64,000 nucleotides of DNA from Streptomyces sp. ITFR-16 (lineage in GTDB: Bacteria; Actinomycetota; Actinomycetes; Streptomycetales; Streptomycetaceae). Of this stretch, positions 50,063 through 59,396 are shown piece by piece (position 1 is the first letter of the stretch; every line of letters begins with the position of its first letter). The notes below the pieces were generated by a model, which worked only from the letters and a program-made list of their open reading frames with translations, was not told the DNA's origin and did not search any database. Both the position numbers and the translations under genes were made by a program. The DNA lies in assembly GCF_031844705.1 (NCBI RefSeq), contig NZ_CP134609.1, positions 4,526,001-4,590,000 of the forward strand. The letters run 5' to 3'.

Positions 50063-51904
50063 TCACGCCGGGTGGGCGCCGTGCTCCCCCGCAGGTGTGC
50101 GTACGTGGGCGCAGGGGCGGCGTCCGCCGGGCGCGAGCCGGCGGGCCAGCGGGCGGGGGAGCGCGAAGCTCACGAAGCCCTCGGCCTGCATGGCGGCCAG
50201 CGAGATCCGGGGGAGGTCGCGGGCGGCCCGGTAGACCACGAAACGCGGCTCCCAGCGGGGCCGGAACTTGGCGTTGAACTTGTACAGCGACTCGATCTGG
50301 AACCAGCGCGAGAGAAAGATCAGCAGACCGCGCCAGATGCGCAGCACCGGCCCGGCGCCCAGCTTCTCGCCCCGGGCGAGGGCCGAGCGGAACATCGCGA
50401 AGTTCAGCGAGACCCGGGTGATGCCGAGCCGGGGGGCCGCCTGGAGGGAGGCCACGATCAGCAGCTCGTTCATCCCGGGGTCGGCGGCCCGGTCGCGCCG
50501 CATCAGGTCGAGGGACATGCCGTCGGTGCCCCACGGCACGAAGTGGAGCACGGCCTTCAGGTCGCCGTACGGGGACTCGGCGCTCTCCTCGTCGGCCTTG
50601 TGCGCGGTGGCGATGAAGCAGTCGCCGTCGGCGCTGTCACCGATCCGGCCGAGCGCCATGGAGAAGCCGCGCTCGTTGTCCGTACCGCGCCAGTCGGCGG
50701 CGGCCCGCCGGATGCGGGCGAGCTCCGTCTCACCGATGTCGGCCACACGCCGGACCCGGGTCTCGTAGCCGCCGCGCTCGATGCGCTTGACCATCTGGCG
50801 TACGTTGCGCATCGCGCGCCCGGCGAGCGAGAAATCCGCGACGTCCACCACCGCCTCGTCGCCGAGCTCCAGGGCGGCGAGCCCGGTCTCGCGGGTCCAG
50901 ACCTCGCCGCCGGTCTCGCTGCACCCCATCACGGCCGGGGTCCAGGAATGGGCCCTGGCCTCGTCCATGAAGCGTTCGATGGCGCCGGGCCAGGCCTCCA
51001 CGTCACCGATCGGGTCGCCGCTGGCCAGCATCACGCCGGACACCACGCGGTAGCAGACGGCGGCCTTGCCGCTGGGCGAGAAGACCACGGCCTTGTCGCG
51101 GCGGAGCGCGAAGTGGCCCAGCGAGTCACGGCCGCCGTGCCGCTCCAGCAGGGCGCGCAGCCGGGTCTCGTCGTCCTCGGTGAGGCGGGCGGCCGGGTGT
51201 TCGGGGCGGAAGGCGAGGTAGATGGTGGTGACGGCGGTCAGCAGGCCGAGGGCGCCCAGGGAGTAGCCGACGGTCCAGGAGGTGACACCGGCGTAGTCGA
51301 CCGGGCCCTCGAAGCCGAACAGGCCGTACAGCACGTGCTGGAGCCGGTCGGCGATGCTGGGGTTCCCGACCAGCCGGCCGGGGTGGACGCTGACGATGAC
51401 CAGCCCGAGGCCCAGCGAACCCGCGCCGAGCAGGACGAAGTTGGCCAGCGCACGCCAGCGGCTGCGCGGGTCGGGGAGCGCGGCGAATTCACTCCGGTGG
51501 CGTACGAGCAGGTAACACAGCGTCAGCGAGACGACGGCGCCCAGCACCGAGTGCCGGTAGACGAACTGCGCCAGCGCGCCCGCCGGGAGGAGCACCACGG
51601 CGGCCCGCCAGGCCCGGCGCTTGTGGCGCTTGAGACCATGGGCCAACAGCAGCAGCAGGACGCCCGCGCTCAGCGAGAGCGCGGCGGCGAAGGGGCCGAG
51701 CGCCCCGGGGAGCACCTCGGCGAGGGTGTGCATCCGGCTGTGCCGGAAGCGGGGGAAGACACCGGCGGCGACGTCGATCAGGCCGACGGCGGTGCAGGCG
51801 GTGCCGACGAGCGCCGGTACGGCTTCCGGTCGCGGTCCGTGCACGAACTTACGTGCGCCGACCGGAACCGATCCCGATTTATCCCCATCTAGCGTGATAG
51901 ACAT
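50063..51904 (-). CDS. MprF/LysX-like phosphatidylglycerol lysyltransferase-type protein (DUF2156)
   Basis: A 613-residue protein. Six or seven membrane helices fill residues 30-235. A soluble GNAT-like DUF2156 domain follows: LRALLERHGGRDSLGHFALRRDKAVVFSPSGKAAVCYRVVSGVMLASGDPIGD ... RNVRQMVKRIERGGYETRVRRV ... LNFAMFRSALARGEKLGAGPVLRIWRGLLIFLSRWFQIESLYKFNAKFRPRWEPRFVVY. This is the domain that transfers amino acids from aminoacyl-tRNA to lipid. No lysyl-tRNA-synthetase domain is fused. It probably makes lysyl- or alanyl-phosphatidylglycerol, raising resistance to cationic peptides. Divergent from the esterase gene. Confidence 0.85.
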   Translation of the reverse strand: MSITLDGDKSGSVPVGARKFVHGPRPEAVPALVGTACTAVGLIDVAAGVFPRFRHSRMHTLAEVLPGALGPFAAALSLSAGVLLLLLAHGLKRHKRRAWRAAVVLLPAGALAQFVYRHSVLGAVVSLTLCYLLVRHRSEFAALPDPRSRWRALANFVLLGAGSLGLGLVIVSVHPGRLVGNPSIADRLQHVLYGLFGFEGPVDYAGVTSWTVGYSLGALGLLTAVTTIYLAFRPEHPAARLTEDDETRLRALLERHGGRDSLGHFALRRDKAVVFSPSGKAAVCYRVVSGVMLASGDPIGDVEAWPGAIERFMDEARAHSWTPAVMGCSETGGEVWTRETGLAALELGDEAVVDVADFSLAGRAMRNVRQMVKRIERGGYETRVRRVADIGETELARIRRAAADWRGTDNERGFSMALGRIGDSADGDCFIATAHKADEESAESPYGDLKAVLHFVPWGTDGMSLDLMRRDRAADPGMNELLIVASLQAAPRLGITRVSLNFAMFRSALARGEKLGAGPVLRIWRGLLIFLSRWFQIESLYKFNAKFRPRWEPRFVVYRAARDLPRISLAAMQAEGFVSFALPRPLARRLAPGGRRPCAHVRTPAGEHGAHPA

Positions 51905-52043
51905 CGCTTCCCGTGGTTCCGCGAGAGATTCTTGGAGTCCGTCGGCCGGAGCCCTGCGGACGATGTGCGACCTCTAGGACGAGCCTTCCGGGCCGCGGGT
52001 TCACCGCGGACCGGAAATTTCCTGACAAGAAAGTTCACCGGTC

Positions 52044-53165
52044 ATGGGCCTTACGGGCAAAGCAGTGCTGATTCTGGCGGTCGCGCTGGCCGTCATGCTG
52101 TTCGCCGCCACCATCTGGCTCTGGCCGCGGCTCGCCCGGCGCAGTGTCTCCGCGGTGTTCGGCCGGGTGGGGCTGCTGCTGGCCACCCAGATGGCGGTCT
52201 TCGCCTTCGTCGGCCTGCTGGCCAACAACTCCTTCCTGTTCTACGGCTCCTGGGCGGACCTGTTCGGCCGGAAGCAGGAGCTGGGCGTGGTCACCGACCA
52301 CGCCGCCGGGACGCTGGCCGCGAAGAACATCGTCCGGGTGGGGACCCAGCGGCCGGACGTGCCGGGCGGGGCGCTGCCCACCCGGGGCGGCCGGATCGAC
52401 AAGGTGGTGATCGCGGGCCGGCACTCGGGGATCGAGACCTCGGCGTACGTCTACCTCCCGCCGGAGTACTTCCAGCCCGCCTTCGCCCGGCGGAAGTTCC
52501 CGGCGGTGGTGGTGCTCACGGGCTACCCGGGCACCTCGGAGAACCTGATCAAGGGGCTGCGCTACCCGCGCACGGCACTCGACCGGGTGCGGGCCGGACG
52601 GGCGCAGCCGATGATCCTGGTGATGCTGCGTCCGACGCTCGCGCCGCCGCGCGACACCGAGTGCGTGGACATAGAGGGCGGCCCGAAGACCGAGACCTTC
52701 TTCGCCAAGGACCTGCCCCCGGCCGTCTCGGCGGCCTACCGGGTCGGCCGGCACGCCCGCAACTGGGGCATCATCGGCAACTCGACCGGTGGCTACTGCG
52801 CCCTGAAGATCGGGCTGCACCATCCGGCCCGGTACACCGCGAGCGCGGGGCTGTCCGCGTACTACAAGGCGGCCGAGGACCCGACGACCGGCGACCTCTT
52901 CCACGGCGACCAGCGGGCCCGCGAGCGCGCCGACCTGCTGTGGACGCTGGAGAACCGGACCCAGCCGGACTCGTCCTTCCTGGTGACGACCTCCCGCCAC
53001 GGCGAGTCGAACTACGCCGGGACCCGGAAGTTCCTGGCCCTGGTGAAGCCGCCCGCCCAGGTCTCCTCGATCGTGCTGCCCAGCGGCGGGCACAACTTCA
53101 ACACCTGGCGCCGGGAGATCCCGGCGGCCCTGGACTGGATGAGCAGCCGGCTCAGCGAGAACTGA
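52044..53165 (+). CDS. Membrane-anchored alpha/beta-hydrolase (esterase D / antigen-85-like)
   Basis: A 373-residue protein. Two or three N-terminal helices (about 4-25 and 43-62) anchor it. The rest is an esterase-type hydrolase with nucleophile elbow GNSTGG (Ser at about 251), HSGIETSAYVYLPPEYFQPAFARRKFPAVVVLTGYPGTSENL at the oxyanion side and GGHNFNTWRREI with the likely catalytic His. This group is related to mycolyl transferases and feruloyl esterases; the substrate is unknown. Its divergent partner modifies membrane lipids, so a lipid ester is plausible. The start is preceded only weakly by a ribosome site. Confidence 0.83.
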   Translation: MGLTGKAVLILAVALAVMLFAATIWLWPRLARRSVSAVFGRVGLLLATQMAVFAFVGLLANNSFLFYGSWADLFGRKQELGVVTDHAAGTLAAKNIVRVGTQRPDVPGGALPTRGGRIDKVVIAGRHSGIETSAYVYLPPEYFQPAFARRKFPAVVVLTGYPGTSENLIKGLRYPRTALDRVRAGRAQPMILVMLRPTLAPPRDTECVDIEGGPKTETFFAKDLPPAVSAAYRVGRHARNWGIIGNSTGGYCALKIGLHHPARYTASAGLSAYYKAAEDPTTGDLFHGDQRARERADLLWTLENRTQPDSSFLVTTSRHGESNYAGTRKFLALVKPPAQVSSIVLPSGGHNFNTWRREIPAALDWMSSRLSEN

Positions 53166-53213
53166 GCGGGGCGGCCGGTGGCTTCGGCCGCCCCCGGCCG
53201 GTCCCGCCGCCGC

Positions 53214-54401
53214 TCAGAGGCCCGCGGCCTTCGCGACGCCCGCCACGCTCTCGACGGCCACCTCGGCGCGCGGCACCGCACGGTCGTCCGCGCTGATGGA
53301 CCGGCGCAGCGCCTCGTGCAGACGGGCCGGGGTGAGCACACCGAGGAACCGGCCCTCGCCCTCCTCGTCGATGACGGCGATCCAGCCCGCGTCGTGCTGG
53401 AGCATGGTGGCGAACGCCTGCTTGAGCGGGGCGCCGACGGGCAGCCAGGCCTCCATCCGGCGGGCGTGCTCCCTGACCGTGCCCTTGGACCCGGACAGCG
53501 CGTCACCGGCGGCGATCCAGCCGTGCAGATGGTCCTGGCCGTCCAGCACGACGGCCCAGCGAGCTCCGTCCGCGCGCAGCCGTTCGGTCGCGGCGGCCAG
53601 CGGGTCGTCGAGGTGGACGACCGGCGGCTGGTCGAGGTCGCTCTCCTCGACGGGGGTGACGGACAGGCGCTTGAGCCCCCGGTCCGCGCCGACGAAATCC
53701 GCGACATATCCGGTGGCGGGGGCGCCGAGCACGGTGGCGGGGGAGTCGAACTGCTCGATCGAGCCCTGCCCGTAGACGGCGATGCGGTCGCCGAGCCGGA
53801 CGGCTTCCTCGATGTCGTGGGTGACGAACAGCACGGTTTTGCGGACCTGTTCCTGAAGCCTCAGGAATTCATTCTGGAGCCGTTCCCTGACGACCGGGTC
53901 GACCGCGCCGAAAGGCTCGTCCATCAGCAGCACGGGCGGGTCGGCGGCCAGCGCCCTTGCCACGCCCACGCGTTGACGCTGACCGCCGGACAGCTGTTCC
54001 GGATATCGGTCGCCATAAACGGAGGGATCGAGTCCGACCAGATCGAGGAGTTCCGCCGCGCGTTCGCGGCCCTTTCCGCGTTTCCAGCCGAGGAGATGGG
54101 GGACGGTCGCGGTGTTCTCCAGCACCGTCTTGTGCGGGAACAGACCGACCTGCTGGATCACATAGCCGATGCGGCGGCGCAGCTGGACGGGGTCGATGGC
54201 GGATATGTCGTCCCCGTCGAGGAATATCCGGCCCTCGGTCGGTTCGATCAGCCGGTTCACCATCTTCATGGTGGTCGTCTTGCCGCAGCCCGAAGGTCCG
54301 ACGAGCGTGACCAGTTCACCCTCGGCGACCTCGAAGGAAAGGTCGTCGACGGCGGTGGTGCCGTCCGCATACCGCTTGGTGACGTGCTCGAAACGGATCA
54401 T
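53214..54401 (-). CDS. Glycine betaine/choline ABC transporter ATPase (OpuCA-like)
   Basis: A 395-residue ATPase. Walker A is GPSGCGKTTT, signature LSGGQRQRVGVARAL, Walker B LLMDEPFGAVD and the switch His in FVTHDIEEA. A C-terminal pair of CBS domains (about 265-375) follows, as in OpuA/OpuC, where they sense ionic strength. It powers uptake of a compatible solute such as betaine, carnitine or choline. It is transcribed divergently from the two permease genes and the binding protein. GGGGA precedes the ATG. Confidence 0.9.
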   Translation of the reverse strand: MIRFEHVTKRYADGTTAVDDLSFEVAEGELVTLVGPSGCGKTTTMKMVNRLIEPTEGRIFLDGDDISAIDPVQLRRRIGYVIQQVGLFPHKTVLENTATVPHLLGWKRGKGRERAAELLDLVGLDPSVYGDRYPEQLSGGQRQRVGVARALAADPPVLLMDEPFGAVDPVVRERLQNEFLRLQEQVRKTVLFVTHDIEEAVRLGDRIAVYGQGSIEQFDSPATVLGAPATGYVADFVGADRGLKRLSVTPVEESDLDQPPVVHLDDPLAAATERLRADGARWAVVLDGQDHLHGWIAAGDALSGSKGTVREHARRMEAWLPVGAPLKQAFATMLQHDAGWIAVIDEEGEGRFLGVLTPARLHEALRRSISADDRAVPRAEVAVESVAGVAKAAGL

Positions 54402-54533
54402 GGTTCCCCATTGTGGCGCGTGTTTTGTGAAGGACATGTTGCTGGAATACGACGGCCCTCGGTGATTGTCAGTGGTCGAGGATAGGCTCGCCGGACATCA
54501 GTACGAGAGGGCGACCGGGAGGTGGGGGGACGG

Positions 54534-55247
54534 ATGGCCGGACAGAACTGCCTGGTGACGAACGACTGGATCTGCGGGGAGTATCTCCGTTCCCGCAGCC
54601 AGGAGTTGACCGATGCCACGGTCCAGCACATCTGGATCACCGCGGTCTCGGTCGCGATCGGCGTCGCCGTGGCCTTTCCGCTGGCGCTGCTCGCGCGCCG
54701 CAGCCGGCGCTTCGCCGGACCGGTCCTCGGGCTGACGACGGTGCTCTACACCGTGCCGTCGCTCGCGATGTTCTCGCTGCTCCTGCCCCTGTTCGGGCTC
54801 TCCGCCGCGCTGGTGGTCACCGGCCTCGTGCTCTACTCGCTGACCATTCTCGTACGGAACATCCTGGCGGGCCTGGAAGCGGTGCCCCAGGAGGCCAAGG
54901 AGGCCGCGCGCGGGATGGGGTACGGACCGGCACGGCTGCTCTGGGAGGTCGAGCTGCCGCTCGCGATGCCCGCGCTGATGGCCGGGGTGCGGATCGCGAC
55001 GGTGTCCACGATCGCGCTGACGACGGTCGGCTCGATCGTCGGCCGGGGCGGCCTGGGCAACCTCATCGACGACGCGCTGCCCAGCTTCTTCAAGGCCCAG
55101 GTGCTGGCCGCCTCGGTGCTCTGCGTGCTGCTCGCGGTCGTCGCGGACCTGCTCCTGCTCGGTGTGCAGCGGCTGCTGACCCCCTGGACCCGCATACGCG
55201 CGACCCACGACGCGGTGGGCGCGCCCGGCCCGGCGAAGGCGGTCTGA
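54534..55247 (+). CDS. Compatible-solute ABC transporter permease (OpuCB-like)
   Basis: A 237-residue permease with about six helices and the EAA loop VPQEAKEAARGMGYGPARLLWEVELPLAMPALMAGVRIATVSTIALTTVGSIVGRGGLGNLI. The N-terminal GQNCLVTNDWICGEYLRSR segment holds three Cys and is typical of the actinobacterial version. Start ATG 54534 follows a G-rich stretch; GTG 54522 is possible. The second permease begins 4 bases after this stop. Confidence 0.9.
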   Translation: MAGQNCLVTNDWICGEYLRSRSQELTDATVQHIWITAVSVAIGVAVAFPLALLARRSRRFAGPVLGLTTVLYTVPSLAMFSLLLPLFGLSAALVVTGLVLYSLTILVRNILAGLEAVPQEAKEAARGMGYGPARLLWEVELPLAMPALMAGVRIATVSTIALTTVGSIVGRGGLGNLIDDALPSFFKAQVLAASVLCVLLAVVADLLLLGVQRLLTPWTRIRATHDAVGAPGPAKAV

Positions 55248-55250
55248 CCC

Positions 55251-55925
55251 ATGGGAGTTCTCGGCGAGGCCTGGACCTGGCTCACCACCGGCGCCAACTG
55301 GTCGGGGGAGAGCGGGGTGGCCCACCGGCTCGGTGAGCATCTGTACGTCAGCGGGGTCGCGCTCGCCCTGTCCTGCGCCATCGCGCTGCCGATCGCTCTG
55401 TACCTGGGCCACATCGGGAAGGGGGGCACGCTGGCCGTCAACATCTCCAACGTCGGGCGGGCGATCCCGGTCTTCGCGGTGCTGGCCCTCTTCATGGTCT
55501 CGCCCCTGCGCAACGCGGGATACATACCGACGATCATCGCCCTGGTGCTCTTCGCGGTGCCGCCGCTGCTGACCAACGCCTACGTCGGGATGACGGAGGT
55601 GGACCGTTCGGTGGCGGAGGCCGCGCGCGGGATGGGCATGTCGGGCGGCCAGCTCTTCGTCCGCGTCGAACTCCCGCTGGCCTACCCCATGATCATGACC
55701 GGGCTGCGGTCGGCGGCGGTCCAGGTCGTGGCCACGGCGACGATCGCCGCCATGGTCGGCCAGGGGGGTCTCGGGCGCATCATCACCGCCGGTTTCAACA
55801 CGTACAACACCCCGCAGGTGGTCGCGGGCGCCCTGCTGGTCGCCGTGCTCGCCCTGGTGGTGGAGGCGGCTCTCGTCGGCATCGACCGGATGCTGTCACC
55901 CCTGCGCCGCCGCCGGACGGCATGA
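55251..55925 (+). CDS. Compatible-solute ABC transporter permease (OpuCD-like)
   Basis: A 224-residue permease, five or six helices, with EAA loop VDRSVAEAARGMGMSGGQLFVRVELPLAYPMIMTGLRSAAVQVVATATIAAMVGQGGLGRII. It forms the channel with the preceding permease; four bases separate the two genes, indicating one transcript. The binding-protein gene follows 71 bases later. Confidence 0.9.
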   Translation: MGVLGEAWTWLTTGANWSGESGVAHRLGEHLYVSGVALALSCAIALPIALYLGHIGKGGTLAVNISNVGRAIPVFAVLALFMVSPLRNAGYIPTIIALVLFAVPPLLTNAYVGMTEVDRSVAEAARGMGMSGGQLFVRVELPLAYPMIMTGLRSAAVQVVATATIAAMVGQGGLGRIITAGFNTYNTPQVVAGALLVAVLALVVEAALVGIDRMLSPLRRRRTA

Positions 55926-55996
55926 CCGCCCGGCACGGCGCACCCAACCGATAACGCTTGTCGCATATGGCCTCGTTGCCGTGGACGGAGAACAAC

Positions 55997-56977
55997 ATGA
56001 GCAGGACCTCGCGCATAGCCGGCGCGGTCATCGGCATCGCCGCGCTGGCGGGCTCGCTGGCCGCCTGCGGCGGCGACAGCCTGGAGAAGGACAAGGGCGC
56101 GCCGGCCGGGGGGAAGGACGACTCCGGGAAGAAGGGCTCGCTCGTCGTCGGCGCGGCGGCCTTCACCGAGTCCAAGGTGCTCGCCGAGCTGTATGCGCAG
56201 ATTCTCGGTGACGCCGGATACAGCACCTCGATCACCACGGTGAAGAACCGCGAACTCTACGAACCCTCGCTGGAGAAGGGCGAGATCGACGTCGTTCCGG
56301 AATACGCGGCGACGATCGCCGAATTCCTCAACGCCAAGGTGAACGGGGCGAAGGCCGCCGAGGCGAAGCCGGTCGCCTCGGGCGACACCGCGGCCACCGT
56401 CGCCGCCCTGGAGAAGCTCGCCACTCCGCGCGGGCTGAAGGTGCTCCCGGCCGGCAAGGCCGTCGACCAGAACGCCTTCGCGGTCACCAAGGAATTCGCC
56501 GAGAAGAACAAGCTCAAGACCCTTTCGGATCTCGGCGCCTCCAAGCTCAAGGTCAAGATCGCGGCGGGCGACGAGTGCGAGGTGCGGCCCTTCTGCGCAC
56601 CCGGCCTCAAGAAGACGTACGGCATCGACGTCACGGGTATCGACCCCAAGGGCGTCGGTACGCCGCAGTCCAAGCAGGCGGTCAAGGACGGCAAGGACCA
56701 ACTGGTCCTCACCACGACCACGGACGCGGTGCTGGACAGCTTCGACCTGGTCTTCCTGGAGGACGACAAGAAGCTGCAGAACGCGGACAACGTCCTGCCC
56801 GTTCTCAACGCCAAGGACGCGGGCGCCCAGGACGTCGCCGACGCGCTCGGCAAGCTCACCGGCACACTCACCACCGAGGATCTCGCGGAACTGAACCGCA
56901 AGGTCGACTCCGAGCGCGCCAAGCCCACGGATGTGGCGAAGGAATACCTCCGGTCGAAGGGGCTGATCAAGAAGTAG
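55997..56977 (+). CDS. Glycine betaine/choline-binding lipoprotein (OpuCC-like)
   Basis: A 326-residue solute-binding protein. The signal peptide RTSRIAGAVIGIAALAGSLAAC gives a lipidated Cys near residue 24. The body is an OpuAC-type two-lobe fold: LVVGAAAFTESKVLAELYAQILGDAGYSTSITTVKNRELYEPSLEKGEIDVVPEYAATIAEFL ... LDSFDLVFLEDDKKLQNADNVLPVLNA. ATG 55997 with GGAGAAC upstream fits the signal peptide. It delivers the solute to the two permeases upstream. Confidence 0.9.
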   Translation: MSRTSRIAGAVIGIAALAGSLAACGGDSLEKDKGAPAGGKDDSGKKGSLVVGAAAFTESKVLAELYAQILGDAGYSTSITTVKNRELYEPSLEKGEIDVVPEYAATIAEFLNAKVNGAKAAEAKPVASGDTAATVAALEKLATPRGLKVLPAGKAVDQNAFAVTKEFAEKNKLKTLSDLGASKLKVKIAAGDECEVRPFCAPGLKKTYGIDVTGIDPKGVGTPQSKQAVKDGKDQLVLTTTTDAVLDSFDLVFLEDDKKLQNADNVLPVLNAKDAGAQDVADALGKLTGTLTTEDLAELNRKVDSERAKPTDVAKEYLRSKGLIKK

Positions 56978-57091
56978 CGAAGGCCCCGCGAAGGCCCTCG
57001 CGGAGCGCGCGGAATGAGCGGTTCAGGGGCCGTCAGGTAACTGGCGGGGAACAGATTGCCGGGCGGCCCCCCATGCGCCCCGTACGCACGG

Positions 57092-57097
57092 TAAATT
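57092..57097 (+). promoter_or_regulatory. -10 box of leaderless coiled-coil gene
   Basis: TAAATT ends 8 bases before the ATG at 57105. Confidence 0.4.
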
Positions 57098-57104
57098 TCG
57101 GGCC

Positions 57105-58124
57105 ATGCCACGTGGACGCCATCGCCATTCGCCACCTCTGCACAGAATCCTTCCGCCTTCGGCCGTCGCCGGGGCCTCGGTCGTCTGTGCCGCGGGAGCC
57201 TGGCTGCTCGCCGAGCCGCTGGTCCTGCGCGCACTGGTCGCCGCCTCGGCGGCCGCAGCCGTCACCGGCGCGTTCCTCATGCGCAGCTGGGACCGGGAGG
57301 CGGGCCGTCGCGTCGCGGAACTGACGCGCGCCCGCGCGAGCGACGAATGGCGGGCCGAGGAACGCCTGGCGGAGCTGGAAGCCGATCTGGAGGAGTCGCG
57401 CGAGCTGCGCGCCCGTCTGGAGACGAAGCTGCGCCGCAAGCGGGTGGAGCTGGCCGGGCTGCGGGGCGAGCACGCCGCGCTGCTGCGCCGGTACGCCAAC
57501 GCGGAGACCGAGCGCGCCAGTGTGCTGGAGAGCCGCCGTCAGCTCGCGCTGGAGGCGTCCGCGCCGCCCCGCGAACTGCCCGCCGCGCGCAGCACCCCGA
57601 CGCCGTCCGCGTACCTCCGGGCCGCCCGCGCGCTGGAGGACCTCTCGCGCAACGCGGCGCTCCAGAAGGCCCGGCGCACCGCCGACGAGGCCAGGCAGCG
57701 CGATCTCGCGGAGCGCTCCCGGGAGCCGGAGGAGCCGCGCGGCAAGCATGCGGCGGCCGCTTCCGGCACGGAGGGCGGACAGCAGCACCGCCGCCCGCAG
57801 GCCGCACTGCCCGCGTCCCGCCCGTCCCAGGCGCTGCCTTCCCCGCGACCGGTGCCGGCCGCCGGCGCGGTCGTGCCGTACGGCGCCTCCCGCCGCCACC
57901 TGGTCCCGCAGGGCAGCTTCGACTTCTTCGGTACGCAGAAGGCGCACGCGGCGATCGAGTCCGTGCAGAACGAGGATCTCGCCGATGTGGTGGGCGAGGA
58001 GGCCCTTGCCGCGCACCGCACGGGCACGGCCGAGAACCGGGCCGTCGGCAAGGTCATCGACCTGACCGCGCACGACGAGACCGAGCAGCTGGACGTGGCG
58101 GAACTGCGCAGCGCGATCTCGTAG
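57105..58124 (+). CDS. Membrane-anchored coiled-coil protein, unknown function
   Basis: A 339-residue protein. Two short hydrophobic stretches (about 19-37 and 41-58) form a hairpin or single anchor. A charged coiled coil runs over about residues 65-140 (WRAEERLAELEADLEESRELRARLETKLRRKRVELAGLRGEHAALLRRYANAETERASVLESRRQL). The C-terminal half is Pro/Ala/Arg-rich and then conserved-looking: GSFDFFGTQKAHAAIESVQNEDLADVVGEEALA ... KVIDLTAHDETEQLDVAELRSAIS. This end motif suggests a protein-interaction tail. It is a Streptomyces-type protein that I cannot name. It is convergent with nuoD. Confidence 0.75.
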   Translation: MPRGRHRHSPPLHRILPPSAVAGASVVCAAGAWLLAEPLVLRALVAASAAAAVTGAFLMRSWDREAGRRVAELTRARASDEWRAEERLAELEADLEESRELRARLETKLRRKRVELAGLRGEHAALLRRYANAETERASVLESRRQLALEASAPPRELPAARSTPTPSAYLRAARALEDLSRNAALQKARRTADEARQRDLAERSREPEEPRGKHAAAASGTEGGQQHRRPQAALPASRPSQALPSPRPVPAAGAVVPYGASRRHLVPQGSFDFFGTQKAHAAIESVQNEDLADVVGEEALAAHRTGTAENRAVGKVIDLTAHDETEQLDVAELRSAIS

Positions 58125-58139
58125 CGGGCCGCCGGCCGG

Positions 58140-59282
58140 CTACTTGTCGATGTCGCCGACGACGAAGAACAGCGAGCCCAGGATCGCCACCATGTCGGCG
58201 ACCAGCGTGCCCGGCAGCAGTTCGGTGAGCGCCTGGATGTTGTTGAACGAGGCGGAGCGCAGCTTCAGCCGGTACGGGGTCTTCTCGCCCTTGGACACCA
58301 GGTAGTAGCCGTTGACGCCGAGCGGGTTCTCGGTCCAGGCGTAGGTGTGGCCCTCGGGGGCCTTCAGGACCTTGGGCAGCCGCTGGTTGACCGGGCCGGG
58401 CGCCAGCTGAGCCATCCGGTCCAGGCAGGCGTCCGCGAGGTCCAGGGCGTTGTGCGTCTGCTCCAGCAGGCATTCGAACCGGGCCAGGCAGTCGCCCTCG
58501 GCCCGGGTGACGACCTTCAGGGTGTCCTGGAGCTCCCCGTACGCGAGATAGGGCTCGTCGCGCCGCAGATCGAAGTCGACGCCCGAGGCGCGGGCGATCG
58601 GCCCGGACACCCCGTACGCGTGCACGGCGGCGGCCGACAGCACGCCCACGCCCCGGGTGCGGCCCCGGAAGATCTCGTTGCCGAGGACCAGTTCGTCGTA
58701 CACGCCCATCCGGGAGCGCACCGAGGCGACCGCGTCCCGGGCGCGGCCGAGCCAGCCCGCCGGGAGGTCCTCCTTGAGGCCGCCGACCCGGTTGAACATG
58801 TAGTGCATCCGGCCGCCGGAGACCTCCTCCATCACGGCCTGGAGCTCCTCGCGCTCCCGGAACGCGTAGAACACCGGGGTGATCCCGCCGAGTTCCAGCG
58901 GATACGAGCCGAGGAACATCAGGTGGTTGAGCACCCGGTTCAGCTCGGCGAGCAGGGTGCGGGTCCACACGGCGCGCTCGGGGACCTCCATGCCGAGCAT
59001 GCGCTCGACGGCCATCACGACGCCCAGCTCGTTGGAGAACGCGGACAGCCAGTCGTGGCGGTTGGCGAGCATCACGATCTGCCGGTAGTCCCGGGCCTCG
59101 AAGAGCTTCTCCGCACCCCGGTGCATATAGCCGATGACCGGCTCGGCGTGCTGGATGCGTTCGCCGTCGAGGACGATGCGCAGGCGGAGCACGCCGTGGG
59201 TGGAGGGGTGCTGGGGGCCGATGTTGAGCACCATGTCGGTGCTCTCGGCTGCGCCGCCGATGCCGATGGTCGTCTCCGTCAT
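58140..59282 (-). CDS. nuoD2: NADH-quinone oxidoreductase subunit D paralogue (isolated NuoD)
   Basis: A 380-residue NuoD-family protein. It keeps the 49-kDa-subunit landmarks: NIGPQHPSTHGVLRLRIVLDGE, PVIGYMHRGAEKLFEARDYRQI, NRHDWLSAFSNELGVV, TPVFYAFREREELQAVMEEVSGGRMHYMFNRVGG and the C-terminal FFVVGDIDK. It is shorter than housekeeping NuoD (about 440). No other nuo gene is nearby. Such lone NuoD copies recur in Streptomyces; whether it enters complex I or has another role is not known. A methyltransferase of the NDUFAF7 type is encoded just upstream. Confidence 0.88.
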   Translation of the reverse strand: MTETTIGIGGAAESTDMVLNIGPQHPSTHGVLRLRIVLDGERIQHAEPVIGYMHRGAEKLFEARDYRQIVMLANRHDWLSAFSNELGVVMAVERMLGMEVPERAVWTRTLLAELNRVLNHLMFLGSYPLELGGITPVFYAFREREELQAVMEEVSGGRMHYMFNRVGGLKEDLPAGWLGRARDAVASVRSRMGVYDELVLGNEIFRGRTRGVGVLSAAAVHAYGVSGPIARASGVDFDLRRDEPYLAYGELQDTLKVVTRAEGDCLARFECLLEQTHNALDLADACLDRMAQLAPGPVNQRLPKVLKAPEGHTYAWTENPLGVNGYYLVSKGEKTPYRLKLRSASFNNIQALTELLPGTLVADMVAILGSLFFVVGDIDK

Positions 59283-59313
59283 GGGGCCAGTATTGCGTGC
59301 GGTGCCGTTGCAC

Positions 59314-59358
59314 GGGGCTCCGCCCCGGACCCCGCTCCTCAATCGCCGGAGGGGCTTG
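59314..59358. repeat. Streptomyces dispersed intergenic repeat
   Basis: GGGGCTCCGCCCC forms a hairpin, followed by GGACCCCGCTCCTCAATCG and CCGGAGGGGCTTG. The string around CTCAATCGCCGGAGGGGCT is one that recurs between genes across Streptomyces chromosomes. Here it sits between nuoD2 and the methyltransferase gene. Confidence 0.7.
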
Positions 59359-59396
59359 TTTCCGCGCCGACGGGGCCTGATCGCGTGGCGGCCGGC

